Source of the DNA: Rhynchonema sp. JSB1_4
Lineage: Eukaryota > Nematoda > Chromadorea > Monhysterida > Xyalidae
Reading direction: 5' to 3'
Length of the DNA: 64,000 bases
NCBI GenBank assembly: GCA_030248065.1
Contig: JASAMV010003756.1
Span: 1-64,000 of the forward strand
Shown: one piece after another, positions 46,716-59,538 of the stretch
Layout of the letters: each line of letters begins with the position of its first letter
How positions within the stretch are numbered: the stretch's first letter is position 1
The notes under the pieces: generated by a model
The model's database searches: none
Seen by the model: only the letters and a program-made list of their open reading frames with translations
What the model was told of the DNA's origin: nothing
Position numbers and translations under genes: made by a program

Positions 46716-49700
46716 AATGTTTTTTTGGTCAGAAAGATATTTATTGATCTTTTGACACGCGATAGCGGATATAGAAATCTGAAGATTGACTGGACGTCTT
46801 CGGTTTGAGTTCTACAATTTTTTGCTCGCCCATCAACTGGATATCTTTTCTCGTGGTACGTGGCTGGCATACAGCGCTATGATGTTGATGTGAAACTTTG
46901 TGATCTCACGTGTAGCACCAGATGAGTAGCTTGCACCCTAACTACTAAACTCCACCTGTTTTGACCAAAATATAGCCCTGTGACACAATTTCGGTGTTGG
47001 GCCGGGCGGCATGCCAGCCAGATATTAGAAATGCCGCGCCCTTGTAAAAGCTTATAAATATCTTATTAGCGGCGTCCAGAATTTGACAAACTTTCCGTCG
47101 TAGTTAGACCTCATAGCATAAGCATGGCATAAGAGATATAATGCAAACCGGCTCAGTCAGAGTAGGTGATTAAAATAAGCGCCAGACACACAGTACCAAA
47201 AGGCTTCAAGCGCCATATATTGGCTTACCTACCGAAGATATAATTCTTGCACGAACGTGTTTGTATGGATTTACGTACAATATATGTGTGAAGCTTGTTG
47301 TGTCTTATTCTCTCGTTTGCAGTTCGTAATGTAACGGCCACTGGCTTACTGCTTTCCATATTTGCACATAAAGGTACATTCAATTAAGAAAACTGGAACA
47401 CAAGCATTCCATGGGCACAAGCGCGTGTGTCATTGAAGCGGAACCTGGTCCAGACGCATACAAATGCGCTAAATCTTGTGTGCATGCGAACGGGTAAGGC
47501 TTTGAGCACACAAATGCGCATACATAGGTACCATGTTCCTTGGCTACCTTAAATGAATTATAACATGAAGGTACAAATTATCTTGCTTTCTACTCTTCCA
47601 CGATTTTCCCGGATTGTTAAGCTCGCTGAGATGTAGAAACTGCGAGTTTTTCAGCAATTGTTTAGTCACATTTCTCCGTTTTTTGGCCAATAGCTGTGAA
47701 TGTTGGGAACTTTCTGTGTAGACAAGCGTGCGTGTAACTGACTCGACGTGTATTAGCGGTCGAGCGACGCGCGACCACCCTGAAGTGAAGCCTCTGCCAT
47801 CCCTTATCCAACTTTATGCGTTCCTTCCGTTGGCCCCGCGCGAGAATGACCTTCATTCCATGAGCTTTGCGCGTGTCTGTCACAACCTCGCTGCGTGGTA
47901 GGGAATTGGTAGATATACCCAAATAAAGCGTTCTTTTCAACAAATTTTTTTTTCGCGGTTTCACTTAAAAAATGGAGCGTCACTGCGGTTGGGGTAGAAC
48001 AGGAAATTTTCCGGTGGTCACACATTACAAGGTGTTCTGAATCAGTGCACACTCACAACCGTTTACTTTCGGGCGCAACGTAACCTATGCACTTGTATTT
48101 TTTCTATGCTTTAGTTATCGAAAGAAAAGAACGGGCTTAAAAAAACCGCACGCACGCGAGTACCGGTTCACTGTGATGAAAAAAGGCGGAATCGGATTAA
48201 AAAACAAAAAGGTTCGCGAAGGCACTGTGCATGCCACTGGCGCTTCTTTTGTGCGGTTCCCATCTTCTTAAAGCCAAACTCCTCCTTTTCTAAGAAGGAG
48301 CTTAATTAGTCGGCGCCGCCCGGGTTTAATTATAGTCCTGGTCGTTTTTAGCAAGCACACTATGTACCTGTATTTGAAGTTTTTAAATGCGAACAGTGCT
48401 GTATCGGTTCCAAAAATCGGTAACTTTCTTGCTTTTCTAACTGAACTTTACGACGTTTAGGTGATTTGTGGAAGAATTCACTATTCGTTGGAAGGATGTC
48501 CATTTTCATTTCCCGGCGGGCGCCTTCCGGACCTAACCGTTGTGAATGCTGTCTAAAGTTGTCGCTTTTGCTAGCGAACCTAAAACGAACCAACGTAAAT
48601 TAAGTATCCCAATTGAATTATACATAACACACTTCTGTGCTCATACATACATATGTATGTACAGTATGTTGCGAGTTGCGGTGGCATATTGCAAAACGCC
48701 TGTTAAATATTGAATAAAAAATGTGGAGCACTTCTGTCTAAGGTTTGCTACACATTTCCACTGTTTCAGCGCAAAATGCGGAATCCCTTTTCCTGCGTAT
48801 TTATACAAACATTTCGCGATGACTTGACAAATGATCGCTTTGTGTACCTTGAGGTCCAAATCCCAAACTTTGTATAACAGCTGTGCGGTTTGGTCTATCC
48901 ATAACCAGTGGGATTAAAAACGACAGAGCCAGTTTAGCTTAGTCGGCTTGAAGTTCCAGAACTCATTGTAGCAACTCACCCTCTCAACACAGTTGTTATT
49001 ATGCTGTTGTTCAATTGTTATTGGGGTATCATCTGCTTCATCCTAGCTGATGCTTGCACGCCTGCCCGCAATGTAAAGATACGATGTAGGTAGGTACGAT
49101 CCCGCTTTTGAGTGGCCATTTCGTATAAAAAGTTGAGTTGTTTACAACTTTTGTCCGGTAGAGTGATTGTCTCTGGTCTTGCGCTTCTATAAGGAGTGTA
49201 ACACTGAGCTTTGTTACCTTACCATCGGTTTGGCTATCGAGCGTTGCGCACCTTTTCTTTTTAAAGTGTCTCACACATTTCTTTCAAATCTATTTTGTTA
49301 CATCCGCATAGTGGCCCTTTTGTAACTACAACTCCTCGTATCTCCTTTGTTTTGGTGGAGTCGACGCAGAAATTTGCCTGGTGGCTATGTCTGGACGTAA
49401 TGTATAACCTTTGGCTGCCGTTGGCGAAACCAAGTATATAAATAAAGCCATCTTGTGCAAAGTTCACTAATCGGATTTGAAACGTTAGCGGTCCGCGGTT
49501 TGGGCGGGTGGCACTTTTAGGGTAAACGGTGTTGCCGGCGTAATGTGGCCACTTGCTTTTTTATGTATTGATTTCAAGGCGTGCGGCCCCGTCACCTTAT
49601 AGTAGCAGCTACAGACCCACAATGTGGCTTGCGCTTGTTACTTTGTAAATTCGCATGTAAACTCGCGTGAGTGTGGTCCATTGCCACCTCACTGCTGCGT

Positions 49701-50809
49701 GCCTGACTGACAGACTGTTCGTAAAATGCCAAAGATATTTTTTATCAGGTCAACAAATGTATGTATATAGTGACGCACAGTGTACCTCCATCACGTCCCT
49801 GTATGGACACCAAATGACGTAACACAGTGGCACGGCATGTGCAGTTACATACCTATACACACCGTATGTACATACTATTTATTCCAGTAGAAGCCCTGAG
49901 CTTCTATTTTTCACCCTAGCTTTTAACGGAGGGGGCTTCTGTCTACCTTAGGAACGGACTTCCATTTTTTTCAGGTGTGTTTGACGAAAAAATAGCAGCC
50001 CGGTTGTTCATTGTAGCAAGCGGGCTGAAATCTGAACAATTTTGCTGGAAGGAGTGTTATGTGTCCAAGAAATAACATGAGCGTTTTTCATGACCAAATA
50101 ACCTGGGGGCTTCTATTAGAGAGGGCTACTATCACAGATGGCTGGGCTTCTATATATTAAAGACGGTAGGTGCCCTAACCATCAGGCATGCCATTTCTGC
50201 CCCTGCTTTCTACAGTATGACCATACCGGAATTCATGGTTACGGGACACACACACGCACACACTCTTACTTGATCAAGTTATGTGATTAGCATATTTTTT
50301 TCGTGTCTTCTATGCGTGTGTGCATGCTTGAGGTCTGAAGCTTTTTTGTGAGAAAATTTTGTCGTACCCATTTTTTGCCATCACGGCTAAGTGGCTCCAA
50401 ATGCTGAGAAATATGTATGTGCATCTGTGAAACTGGTGTGCACTTAAAAGTAAACGACCATATGCTCAAAGAAATGACCTTTCATTTTTCGCTACACTCA
50501 TAACAGGGTTTTCACGTTCTTTGGCCTGAAAAGACGTTCCCGCGCTTGCTTGCAGTTTGGTGAGCAGGCGCAGACTTATATCTAGTTAAGTACATAACTT
50601 GGTCACAACAAGTAATGCGCTCATTTAGTCATTCCAACTTATATTGTAATTGAATAGTCCGTGCGCTTAAACTTTTAAACTGGCGTAAACCGCTGTTTGA
50701 CCCGTTGGTTCAAGTTTGGCCCGGCTTTTTTGTTCGTATTATAATAAGTGCGGTGCAACTGCTTTGTGCAATCAATGGCTCTTTTCTGTGCATACCTACT
50801 CCTGCTCCG
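46716..50809. other. Region without a supported gene, upstream of the innexin
   Basis: AT-rich with TATGTA/TACATA microsatellites (48644-48664, 49757-49768). A possible decayed palindromic element with repeated CTTCTAT/ATAGAAG motifs lies at about 49880-50165. No exon supported. Confidence 0.4.
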
Positions 50810-53800
50810 ATGTTTACTTCCGACGGGGCTCAAATTGTAGGTCAACGACAACAGGTAAGCCTTTGGCAGCAGGTTGTCTTGGTGTAGCCGCGCCGCATTA
50901 TCCGTTGTAATTCTGTTGCGCTCTTGCCTCCCTGCTCACTTTCTGGTGCGCGCGCGCTAATTTTCTGTACATTTTTGCTATCCTGGTTTTTCTCCAAAAA
51001 TTTAAAACTTTTGCGATCTTTAAGCACGTAGTTAATTCCAAATTACATTCGAATCTGATGTTTCAGCACACCAACTTAAAGAAATGCGATCGTCTCAACC
51101 ACGTCCGACGTTTACCCACCCATCCAGCGTCACATCAATACGAGGCTAAGTTCAACAAAACATATCTCAACAAGGAGAAAAAGGTTCGCTGGTGCTTTCT
51201 TTGTTTTGTTTTCCTTTTCGGTCGCGTGAACTTCTTTTATTTTTTCAACTCAAAATTCTTGCGGCTTTTGCACTTGTTCGAGCCACAATCGGTCAGAATT
51301 CGGTCGGCTTCTTAGGACACAGAAGTGTATGTATGTATATATTGGTCGCACAATGACCATATGAGAATCCATCCAAAACCACCTTGACTTTCAGGATTCC
51401 AAAGATGAGCCATGCTTAACCACGCGCAACCAAAACACATCTGGTAATAAACCAGCCAGTCAACCACGTTTTTAATCCCTGAAACATTTCGCTTACTGCA
51501 TACTTTATGAGTGATGACACTTTGGCGCGCAATGTCAATTTGAATTTTCTGGCTTGTCAATTCAGGAAAAATTTTGGATGGACTCTCATATAGTCATTGT
51601 GCGACCAATACCTAATATGTACGTGATGTAATTTAGGTTTCAGCTGTTCCTAGATGAGTGCACACACTGTTCCTCAGGGACACCTTTAATTTTCTCCGGA
51701 TTAGCCAATCAAAGTGTACAAACATTCCAATAATAGTGATTATCCCTTCTGAGATTAAAATTACCGGCTTGAAGTATACCAGATTCGAGGCTGATTGTTG
51801 CTATTTGAACGCAATCTGGAGGTTCAGCAGACTTATATAGCTCGTGTTAAGTACCGCACATCTCAAAACAGCGTATATGCCCAGTTATAATTATATATAT
51901 TTGTTCAATTGCAGGTACTTCCAGCGACCATGTTGCTCTACTACTTGGCTGCCATCTTCAAGGGGCTGCATCCCCGGGTTGACGACGACTTTGTTGACAA
52001 ACTCAACTACCACTACACATCGGCCATTATATTCGCATTTGCCATCATTGTATCTGCCAAACAGGTATACATAATGCCCCCGAATTTTGAGCCTTTATGT
52101 CAATGATGTCCTGGTGCACCAACGCGCGGGTTGATGGAAGAATCTTCTTAGTTTTTGACACTGAATATTTGTGGGACTGGCGGCCTGTGGATTGAGTGAT
52201 GATAAAAAAACTTCATAATGCTCAAGCAAGAAGAATTCATGTGAACTTGCAATTGGCCTGAGACATAACCCGCTGTTATGCACTGTCCGACGTGTACCGC
52301 TCGTCTGTGGTTGCAGGCCACAGCCGCGAAGTTCATTCCTCACCATCACTAAATCGTTGTTATCATGCCCATCGGCATAATTATCAGTAAGACGTCCGAT
52401 CAGTCGGAGGAAAGACGGATTTTTTTCATATAAAACAATAAATAAACACAAACCGACCAAATAATTATAAATTTGCAGTATGTCGGCTACCCGATCCAAT
52501 GTTGGGTGCCGGCACAGTTCACGGACGCCTGGGAGCAATACACGGAGAACTACTGTTGGGTCGAGAACACCTACTACCTGCCCGTCTCACACGTTGTGCC
52601 CATACCTATCGACTATGGTGCTCGGAGGTTTGTCAGTAGAAATTTAAAGTACCGCTTATTTTTATAAATATCAACATTTTTTTCAAAAATAATTTCTTTC
52701 CATGATTGCAGGGCACGCCAACTCAACTACTACCAATGGGTGCCATTTGTACTGGCGCTCGAAGCGCTCATGTTCTACATTCCGTGCATTATGTGGAGGG
52801 GGCTGTTACATTGGCATTCAGGTTCGGCCAATAAAGGATTGTTCATTTCCTGTTCCAAGAAGTGCGCAATGGTTGCCTTGCGAATTCAGGCATCAATGTA
52901 CAAGGCCTGACGCAAATGGCGTGTGACGCGCGTATGATGGACTCAGATGCACGAGCAGCGACCGTGCAGACAATAGCTGGACACATGGAGGACGCGTTGG
53001 AGATACAGAGAGAGGTGGGCGCATTAGAGCTGATTGACTGATTGATAAATTGGTTTCTTGAGTGGTTCAAAGATTGATCAATGCACTGATTCTGAGTTGT
53101 AGGTAGCTATTGGTCAATCAGTGGTCTAAAATTGATTTATTTGTTCATAATTGATTGAGGCTGTGAGGCCATTCCGCGTTCCCCCGGAACAAAAACCACC
53201 GCCCCGACCCCCCCAAAAAAAAAAACGAACACCCCCCCCCCCCCCAACCCCCCCCCCCCCCTGAAAGATTAGTTTGATCGACTGATCCATCTTATGAACC
53301 TAGTGATGGATAATCTGAATCTTTCGCATACAGTCGTTATGGCACAGGCCTAGGTTCATCACATTCAATACAGAGACGAACAGACATCATCGCTTAACTA
53401 TCGCGGTAACAAGATATCAATACAGAAACATTCAAAAAGTATATTGATTGATCTGGCGCAGGTGACCGACCCCTCGATGTGCATCGGCAAACGCTGGGGT
53501 TCATACGTCACATGTCTCTATGTGTTCATCAAAAAACTCTACACTCTCAATGTTGTCGGACAGATATTCCTGTTGAACTCATTCCTCGGCACAGACAATC
53601 TGCTTTATGGATTCAAAATACTCAAAGATTTGCTCGCCGGCACCGAATGGGAGACGAGCGGAAACTTCCCCAGAGTCACCATGTGCGATTTTGAGGTTCG
53701 TGATGTTTTGTGGCATGATTGTGCGTTGGTTTTATTGCAAGACTGGTTCGCTTCGAATTGAATTTGCACCATTCAGGCCAAATGCAGACTTTGTGGACAC

Positions 53801-55109
53801 GCATGCACTGTGAATTTTGCACAATTTTGCAAGTATACCTACTTGATTACCTTTGCTGCAGAAGCGCCTTCTGTGAAACATCAGCAGTCTGATCGATAGT
53901 CCATTGTTTTAGGGTTAAAATCAAATTTTTTCGCACGATCACGTCACATTTGCCTGAAACTCACAGGACAGCTCTCATAGCCTCAGTACAGGAATAAAAC
54001 GACACCAGAGTCGTCATCGCGAGACGATGTCAAACTCGGTAATGGGATTAGATGTAATTGCATACAGTAGGAACAGCATTGGTCACGTAGCCTTTATCTC
54101 ACTGATGTTTCACCATATATACACGCCCGACAGGTGCGTGTGCTCGGCAACGTGCATCATCACACCGTGCAATGTGTGCTGATGATTAACATGTTCAACG
54201 AAAAGATCTTCCTCTTTCTCTGGTTCTGGTTCGCGATGGTGTCTGTGATCAGCGTTCTCTCGCTCATTCATTGGCTGATTATTGCATTCCTGCCTGGACA
54301 GGTATGTTTATGACGACGATGATTTTCTCTTTCATTTTATTTTCAAGGCTTAGGGCGGTGTCGGAGATGATCAACTGTTTCGCATGAGTACGGGTCATGG
54401 TCAATCCGGTCGATTTTATCTCCTGTCATTCGGTGACACCTCTGTGCGATGCATCGCAAGCAAGCATGCAGAGCGCATTCTTTTGAAAAAAATGTTTGTA
54501 AAGGAGGAGAAAAAGAGGTTCCAGTGTCCAACGGCTCCTTGTTATCATGCCCATCAACATGTGAACAGTTGGATAGCTCTGAATGACAGTGACACTGAAC
54601 ACAACTGATTAAAAAAGTGGCCTCCCAACACTCATTTGAAGTAAACGTGATTCCAAACAGTAACAGCCATCAAACAAATCAATGTGATAATCCTGCAAGG
54701 CAGAATTCAAAAAATCTAATTTCAATATTGTTCATTATAGCGTATCAAGTTCGTTCGGAAATACCTGCGCGCCACCGATCTGGTGACGGACCGTCAGTCG
54801 GTGAAGAAGTTCGTGCACAAATTCCTCGGCCAAGACGGCGTGTTCTGCATGCGCATGATATCGGCGCATGCCGGTGACATTATGGCCACCGAACTCATCG
54901 TCGCCCTCTGGCACAACTTTAACGATCGATCGCGGAAGTCGCCCATCGAAATGTTCGAAGGCGGCATGACACAATCGCCGTCGAAAATGGCCGAGATGAA
55001 CTTCAAATCGTGGCTGATGGGCCAGACGAAGAAACCGCAATTTGACGCTGCCAATCCGACGCGCGGAAAGAAACGCAGAAAATCGGACGGATATTTCACG
55101 TTCGTCTGA
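50810..55109 (+). CDS. Innexin (UNC-7/UNC-9-like gap junction subunit)
   Basis: Core exons are certain: 51915-52064, 52479-52627, 52712-52821, 52890-53014, 53462-53695, 54134-54301, 54741-55109 (TGA). From ATG 51930 they give 429 residues in frame. Family features in order: [15 protein letters not shown] before TM1; loop 1 with YPIQCWVP and ENYCWV (conserved Cys); the innexin signature YYQWVPF at the start of TM2; [39 protein letters not shown] (TM3); [33 protein letters not shown] (TM4); [22 protein letters not shown]; then a basic tail. Innexins form invertebrate gap junctions and hemichannels in the plasma membrane. Two upstream exons are likely: 50810-50854 ([15 protein letters not shown], donor GTAAGC) and 51067-51183, both phase 0, giving 488 residues, in keeping with the N-terminal extension of UNC-7. 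Alternative starts are possible. Confidence 0.92.
51340..51610. mobile_element. MITE, TTGGTCGCACAATGAC family, copy 1
   Basis: Left arm TATTGGTCGCACAATGACCA and right arm TCATTGTGCGACCAATA are inverted repeats alignable over about 38 bp, both reaching a CCATCCAAAA block. Ends abut TA. No ORF. It lies in the innexin intron between 51183 and 51915. A second copy is at 55905-56180. Confidence 0.83.
53028..53160. repeat. GATT-rich simple repeat in an innexin intron
   Basis: Degenerate TTGATTGATT/ATTGATCAAT iterations, similar to the tract in the receptor intron at 22809-23021. Confidence 0.55.
53180..53262. repeat. C-homopolymer and A-homopolymer tract in an innexin intron
   Basis: Runs of C up to about 15 interrupted by an A run and short spacers. 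Low complexity; such tracts are also typical places for read or assembly error. Confidence 0.8.
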
Positions 55110-57498
55110 TCCCACCAATAATAATCGCCGACTGATTTCTGGTCCGAAGCGGGAAGCCTTCTTGTTGCAACCGAATCCTGATTTTCAAGGATGGCCGTTA
55201 TCGCCCGCCCGCCCGCCATTCGCCGCTCATGTGTCATACATTTTTGGCGGTTTCTTCTTCATTGTCATATTTTATGCGTGTTGGTGACCTTTTAAAGTTT
55301 TTCTGGTGAAACATCGGCGCTGTGTTATTCCGTAGAGAAGAGGAATGCAAAATGTACAATGTACAAAATTATACAGAGATTAATGTATGTATAAATACTT
55401 ACCTAGGTACCGCATGGCATAATATACTGTCTGTACCCAATTGTCGGTGTCAGTTCTTGATTGCAGGCAAGCCATTAAAGTTTAGGTAATCGTGGTGAAT
55501 GAAGTTTTGTCTTTTTCGCATTCGTTTTTTACATTACCATAATGTCAATCGAGAGCTACTTAGTGTGTTTGTAAACAGTTTGCATACACATTGTTTTTGT
55601 AAGTACTATAAGCAGCAAATTCGCAGCCAAAATCGGTGCTAAATCCAAAAATACTTGAGCATAACACGTTTAGGTGGCTAAATACAACCCCAACCTTTTT
55701 ACATTCTTTTCATTTATGTTTCTGCAATCAGATTTTTTTTGTGCTGACTAAAAAAGTCTCTCTCAAAATGTTGCACTTTTACATAGAAAAGTGTTCTCCC
55801 AGCCACTGCCAACGCACGTGCGCAAAAGTATAATACTCAAACTAATGTGTTACTATTTTCTAAGCATTAACAGTGCTATTTTTCGTACGGCTTCATTCAA
55901 CTTATTGTTGTTGTCGCACAATGACCACAATAAGAATGCATCCAAAATTTTTCCTGTTTGGTAAAGCGCGCCTCGCTGCAGATCACACCACTGTCAATTT
56001 ACGCTTTTTCCAAAACAATTCTATTCCGATAAGCTCACTGTATTCAAGCAACTCGACCGTGATATCGGCACAAATGTTTTCGAAAATTACAACTTGACAC
56101 TGGTGATCTGCACCAAGAGGTGCTTTACCATTCAGCAAACATTTTGGATGGGTTCTTATATGGTCATTGTGCGACCAATACCAGTTCAGTTCGACAAAAT
56201 AATTGGAAATAGTTGTTTTACACAATTTGCAGTCAATGAAGCTGTGCTAAAAATGTTCTCTGTTTGCAAAATCAGAAATGCAATTGTCGTTTTTTAATTG
56301 AATTGTAAATCAGCAATTCGGCTCTCATTTACGAAACTCAGTTGATGTTTCACTCAGAATGTCGTATTGCTTGATTTGCAAAATTCTGCTTTCTCTCGGT
56401 CTCGCGCCAAAATACGAGTTTTTCAGATTTTCGTTTTTATTTGTTAGACACTTGGCTGTTTCATCATCAACAGTAATCTCAAAAGTTTTCTGTCACTAAA
56501 TCAAATTTACATTCTAATGTTCATTGCTTACCGACTATTTAGATCAAGAGTTTCGTTACACAAAGTGCTCTGAGTTCACCATCTCTATTTCAGCTGAAAA
56601 ACGACGCATAAATAATTATGTTCTTTTCCTAGACACGTCCACGACAAAGGAGCGAGTCTCTCTTCTTGAAACCCGTGTTGTTTATTTTGATCCTTTGATT
56701 TTTTACACGGTTTCTTTTCTTCATCCCAGTTCTCTTTTCCAACAGAGATATTGCTGCCATATTTTTTGTGATTGTTTACCTTTTGATTACGTTTTTCGTA
56801 TATAAATATTGGTTCCAACAACATTTTAAACGTTTTTAACAGTATATTGTGCATTTTGAAAGGTGTCTCTCGCAAAGTTTATACACTTTGGCGCATTATT
56901 ATGCAGCAGAAGATAAAAAATACAACAAGGGAGGGTTGGTACACTAGGATTAAACCAGAGCCATTCAACCATAATTTTCATAAGCTGTTTCTCTTTTTGT
57001 AAAAAAACAGTGCAGTTTTTAGCTGACGATACAAAGGTTTACTCTTTTACACATGGCTCTTTGTAAAGAATGAATTTTTGTTCGAAAAGAAAAAAATGCT
57101 GGCATGTCCAACAACATTACAAATTCCCTGGCGCCTCTACAAAAACAACAATACTACAGTGGAGCCGAAATAACACTTGAAAGTAAGAACATGGAATGAA
57201 AATTTTAAACAACATTGTAAGACCCTATTATTATGCATGCATATTATAGGCATAGCGCACATGCATTGCGTGGCATTATTCATTGCCACAAGGCAACAAA
57301 GCATGATGGTCAGAAGGGGTCAAACTCAAAGCTTCATGGAAACTCCATCGATTCACAAGACTTCTTGAGTGAAGACCACAAGACCTGATTTTCAAAGCGA
57401 AAACAAATAAAAATTTCTTTTTTATTTGCGATCAACGATTGTGTTGAACGCTGATGGGGCACCAGATCAGGGGCGGCAATGTGACTCGGCATGAAACA
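55110..57498. other. Intergenic region 3' of the innexin
   Basis: Innexin 3' flank, the second TTGGTCGCAC-family MITE (55905-56180), then AT-rich sequence without a supported gene. The frames at 56524-56805 and antisense overlap each other and look non-coding. Confidence 0.45.
55905..56180. mobile_element. MITE, TTGGTCGCACAATGAC family, copy 2
   Basis: Left arm TTGTCGCACAATGACCACAA and right arm GGTCATTGTGCGACCAATA match copy 1 (51340-51610). Both copies are about 270 bp and carry the CATCCAAAA block. An inner inverted pair (GCAGATCACACCACTGTCAA / TTGACACTGGTGATCTGC) means most of the copy can fold back on itself. Confidence 0.83.
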
Positions 57499-57912
57499 TC
57501 AGGGATAGCAAAGTGTTGGCACAGGAGCTTCGGTACTTCGTGCTTTACGCTGTACATGGGGAGAATCAGGGGCTGTGCTTGAGACGAGATACGCACACAG
57601 ACGCAGGCAGAATCTCTCCGCGATGAGCACAAGCGCAACTCGTTTCTCATTGTATTCGTGTGACCGAGTAGTTTTGCAGACAATTCCGCAAGTCTGAAAA
57701 CCGCAGGAAGCATGCACACAACGTGATGTCCGAAGGAGACAGGAAGGTGTTGAACGACATGTTTCATGTTCAAACATTTTGCGGTATTGATAACAACAGT
57801 AGTTGCCCGATTTCCCATCAGAATCAGGGTCATAGTGGTAGACGAGCTCGTTGGGTTTGCGAACTTCGCACGTCGAATCTACCGATTTGAAGCAACCCCA
57901 CCCTGTTTCAAC
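57499..57912 (-). CDS. Candidate cysteine-rich protein exon
   Basis: A minus-strand frame opens at a plausible acceptor (GATTCAG, exon from 57912) and runs to a stop at 57499. It has at least ten Cys residues: GWGCFKS, STCEV, NYCCYQY, HETC, PSC, SRC, ASC, QTCGIVC, RFCLRLC. Spaced Cys including a CC pair suggest a small disulphide-rich secreted domain, but I cannot name a family and see no signal peptide exon. An overlapping frame (57432-57833, same strand) competes. It may be spurious. Confidence 0.28.
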   Translation of the reverse strand, partial: VETGWGCFKSVDSTCEVRKPNELVYHYDPDSDGKSGNYCCYQYRKMFEHETCRSTPSCLLRTSRCVHASCGFQTCGIVCKTTRSHEYNEKRVALVLIAERFCLRLCAYLVSSTAPDSPHVQRKARSTEAPVPTLCYP

Positions 57913-58538
57913 CTGAATCGTAGCCAAAAAAGCCGTGTGATCCCGATACCTTTCAAATGGATTAAAAAACCAAATTGTCCGCAGACAGCGATAGCTGTTT
58001 GACATGTGAAATTGTTTGCTGCAGGAATTGTTACCAAAAGCTGGGCTTAAATTTTTTTACAAACTGACAATATCAGAATACCATGTGACCCCGACCTCTC
58101 CTAACGTTTTACCCGGCACTTTTAACACACGGTGTGATTTGATTTACGAAATAGAAATACAGCACACAACGAAAATAGAATGGAACAAATAGAGAGATAG
58201 AGAGGAGAGGACAAGAATTACACAGTGACATTCCGAAGAGCAGACAAAGCAACAACAATAATCAATAAAGAGCGAACAGACAAGCCAATATTGCGTGACC
58301 ATATTGTCGGTTTGGTTTCGGGTTAAAAAACTGTTCCCAAGTCAGTTTGACGGCAGAAAACCCGAAGAACAAACCGACAATGCAAATAATCACAAACGGA
58401 TGCAAAAATATTTCTCACGCTGATAATTCATAACAACAAACAGCAGTACCAAAACAACAACGACGTGAATGATTTACGCAAATGAAAAAATTAAGACATC
58501 GTAAGATTCACACATTCCATTTCTTTTTGGAGCCCCCA
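57913..58538. other. 3' flank of the SUMO gene
   Basis: AT-rich sequence downstream of the SUMO stop on the minus strand. No gene or clear repeat seen; the SUMO 3' UTR should lie here. Confidence 0.4.
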
Positions 58539-59538
58539 TCAACGCATACCGCCCGTCTGCTCGGTGTAAACCTGAAAATGGTGTGTGATACGTTGTTTAA
58601 TTGATGATTATTGACTGAATTAATACGAATCAAAAAGTAAAAGAGAATATCATCGTGCATACTTCAATGACGTCATCGTTTTCCATCTCCATCGATTTCG
58701 GCGTGTCCTCGTCGTTGATGCGTCGACCGTCGAACAGAAATCGCAGCGAATTCGACGACTGACCGATTCGATCGGCGTAGGAACGCTGCGAAGAAATGGA
58801 CAAAAATCATGCAGACGGTGTTTCTCGGGCGGCAAAAAAATAATAACTGCCACACTGAAAGACAATTCTGGTCAAACTGATATCAACGTGACAACAGAAA
58901 AAATATCAGTACAATGAATATACCGCTGTAGCGAGTTCAGTACTCAAGGAACCGCTCAGTACTGAAGCACGGAAAACGGTGCTGCTCCATTAAAATAACT
59001 GTTCGTAATTTCATTCAAAATTTTCAAGTTTGCACTGCACTGTCGTTTGAGCATACACAGCCTTGTGCTGGGTGAAATGCAGCATACGCCATGCAAAGCT
59101 CGCTATTTCGGGCTATTTTTATTTTTTTGCTACTGACGCTGACCAATATCACAATATCGAACAGAAAATAGAATTTGTATGGGATTTGCTTCACGGCCCC
59201 GCCAAAAATGATATCGTATCATTTTTATCGAATATCACTATGGCGAATAGCTTACTAACTGCGAATTTCCGGGACACCACGAAATGTATCGCTATAAACG
59301 AAATGTATCCCGAAAGTCTTGGGAACAAAAAACAATTTTTTACCTTCAATTTCGCCATGCTGGTGGTCATTTTGACGCGAAAGTGCACCTCGTTCGAATC
59401 CTGCCCGACCACTTTCAACTTGATGTATTCACCGGCGGGCGCATCACCTCCACCCGACGTTGGCGGCGCTGCGCCGGCATCGGGCTCGGACGTGGTCGTT
59501 TGATCGTGAGTCGTCGTGGCTGGCGGATCGTCAGACAT
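58539..59538 (-). CDS. SUMO: SUMO (small ubiquitin-like modifier), complete
   Basis: Three minus-strand exons give 116 residues: 59538-59344, 58785-58663, 58571-58539 (TGA). All junctions are phase 0. The beta-grasp fold is unmistakable: [29 protein letters not shown], then [33 protein letters not shown] and the terminal GG followed by MR. SUMO is made as a precursor, and SENP-type proteases would cleave after the di-Gly to allow E1/E2-dependent conjugation to lysines of mainly nuclear proteins. The N-terminal tail (about 36 residues, Asp/Thr/Pro/Gly-rich) has no lysine, so the VKxE-type chain-forming site known from SUMO2/3 is missing. Start ATG 59538 is the first Met before the ubiquitin-like fold. 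Confidence 0.95.

Noticed and set aside
49880..50165. Possible MITE with repeated ATAGAAG/CTTCTAT motifs.
   Set aside because: Arms match only over about ten bases and no target duplication was found.
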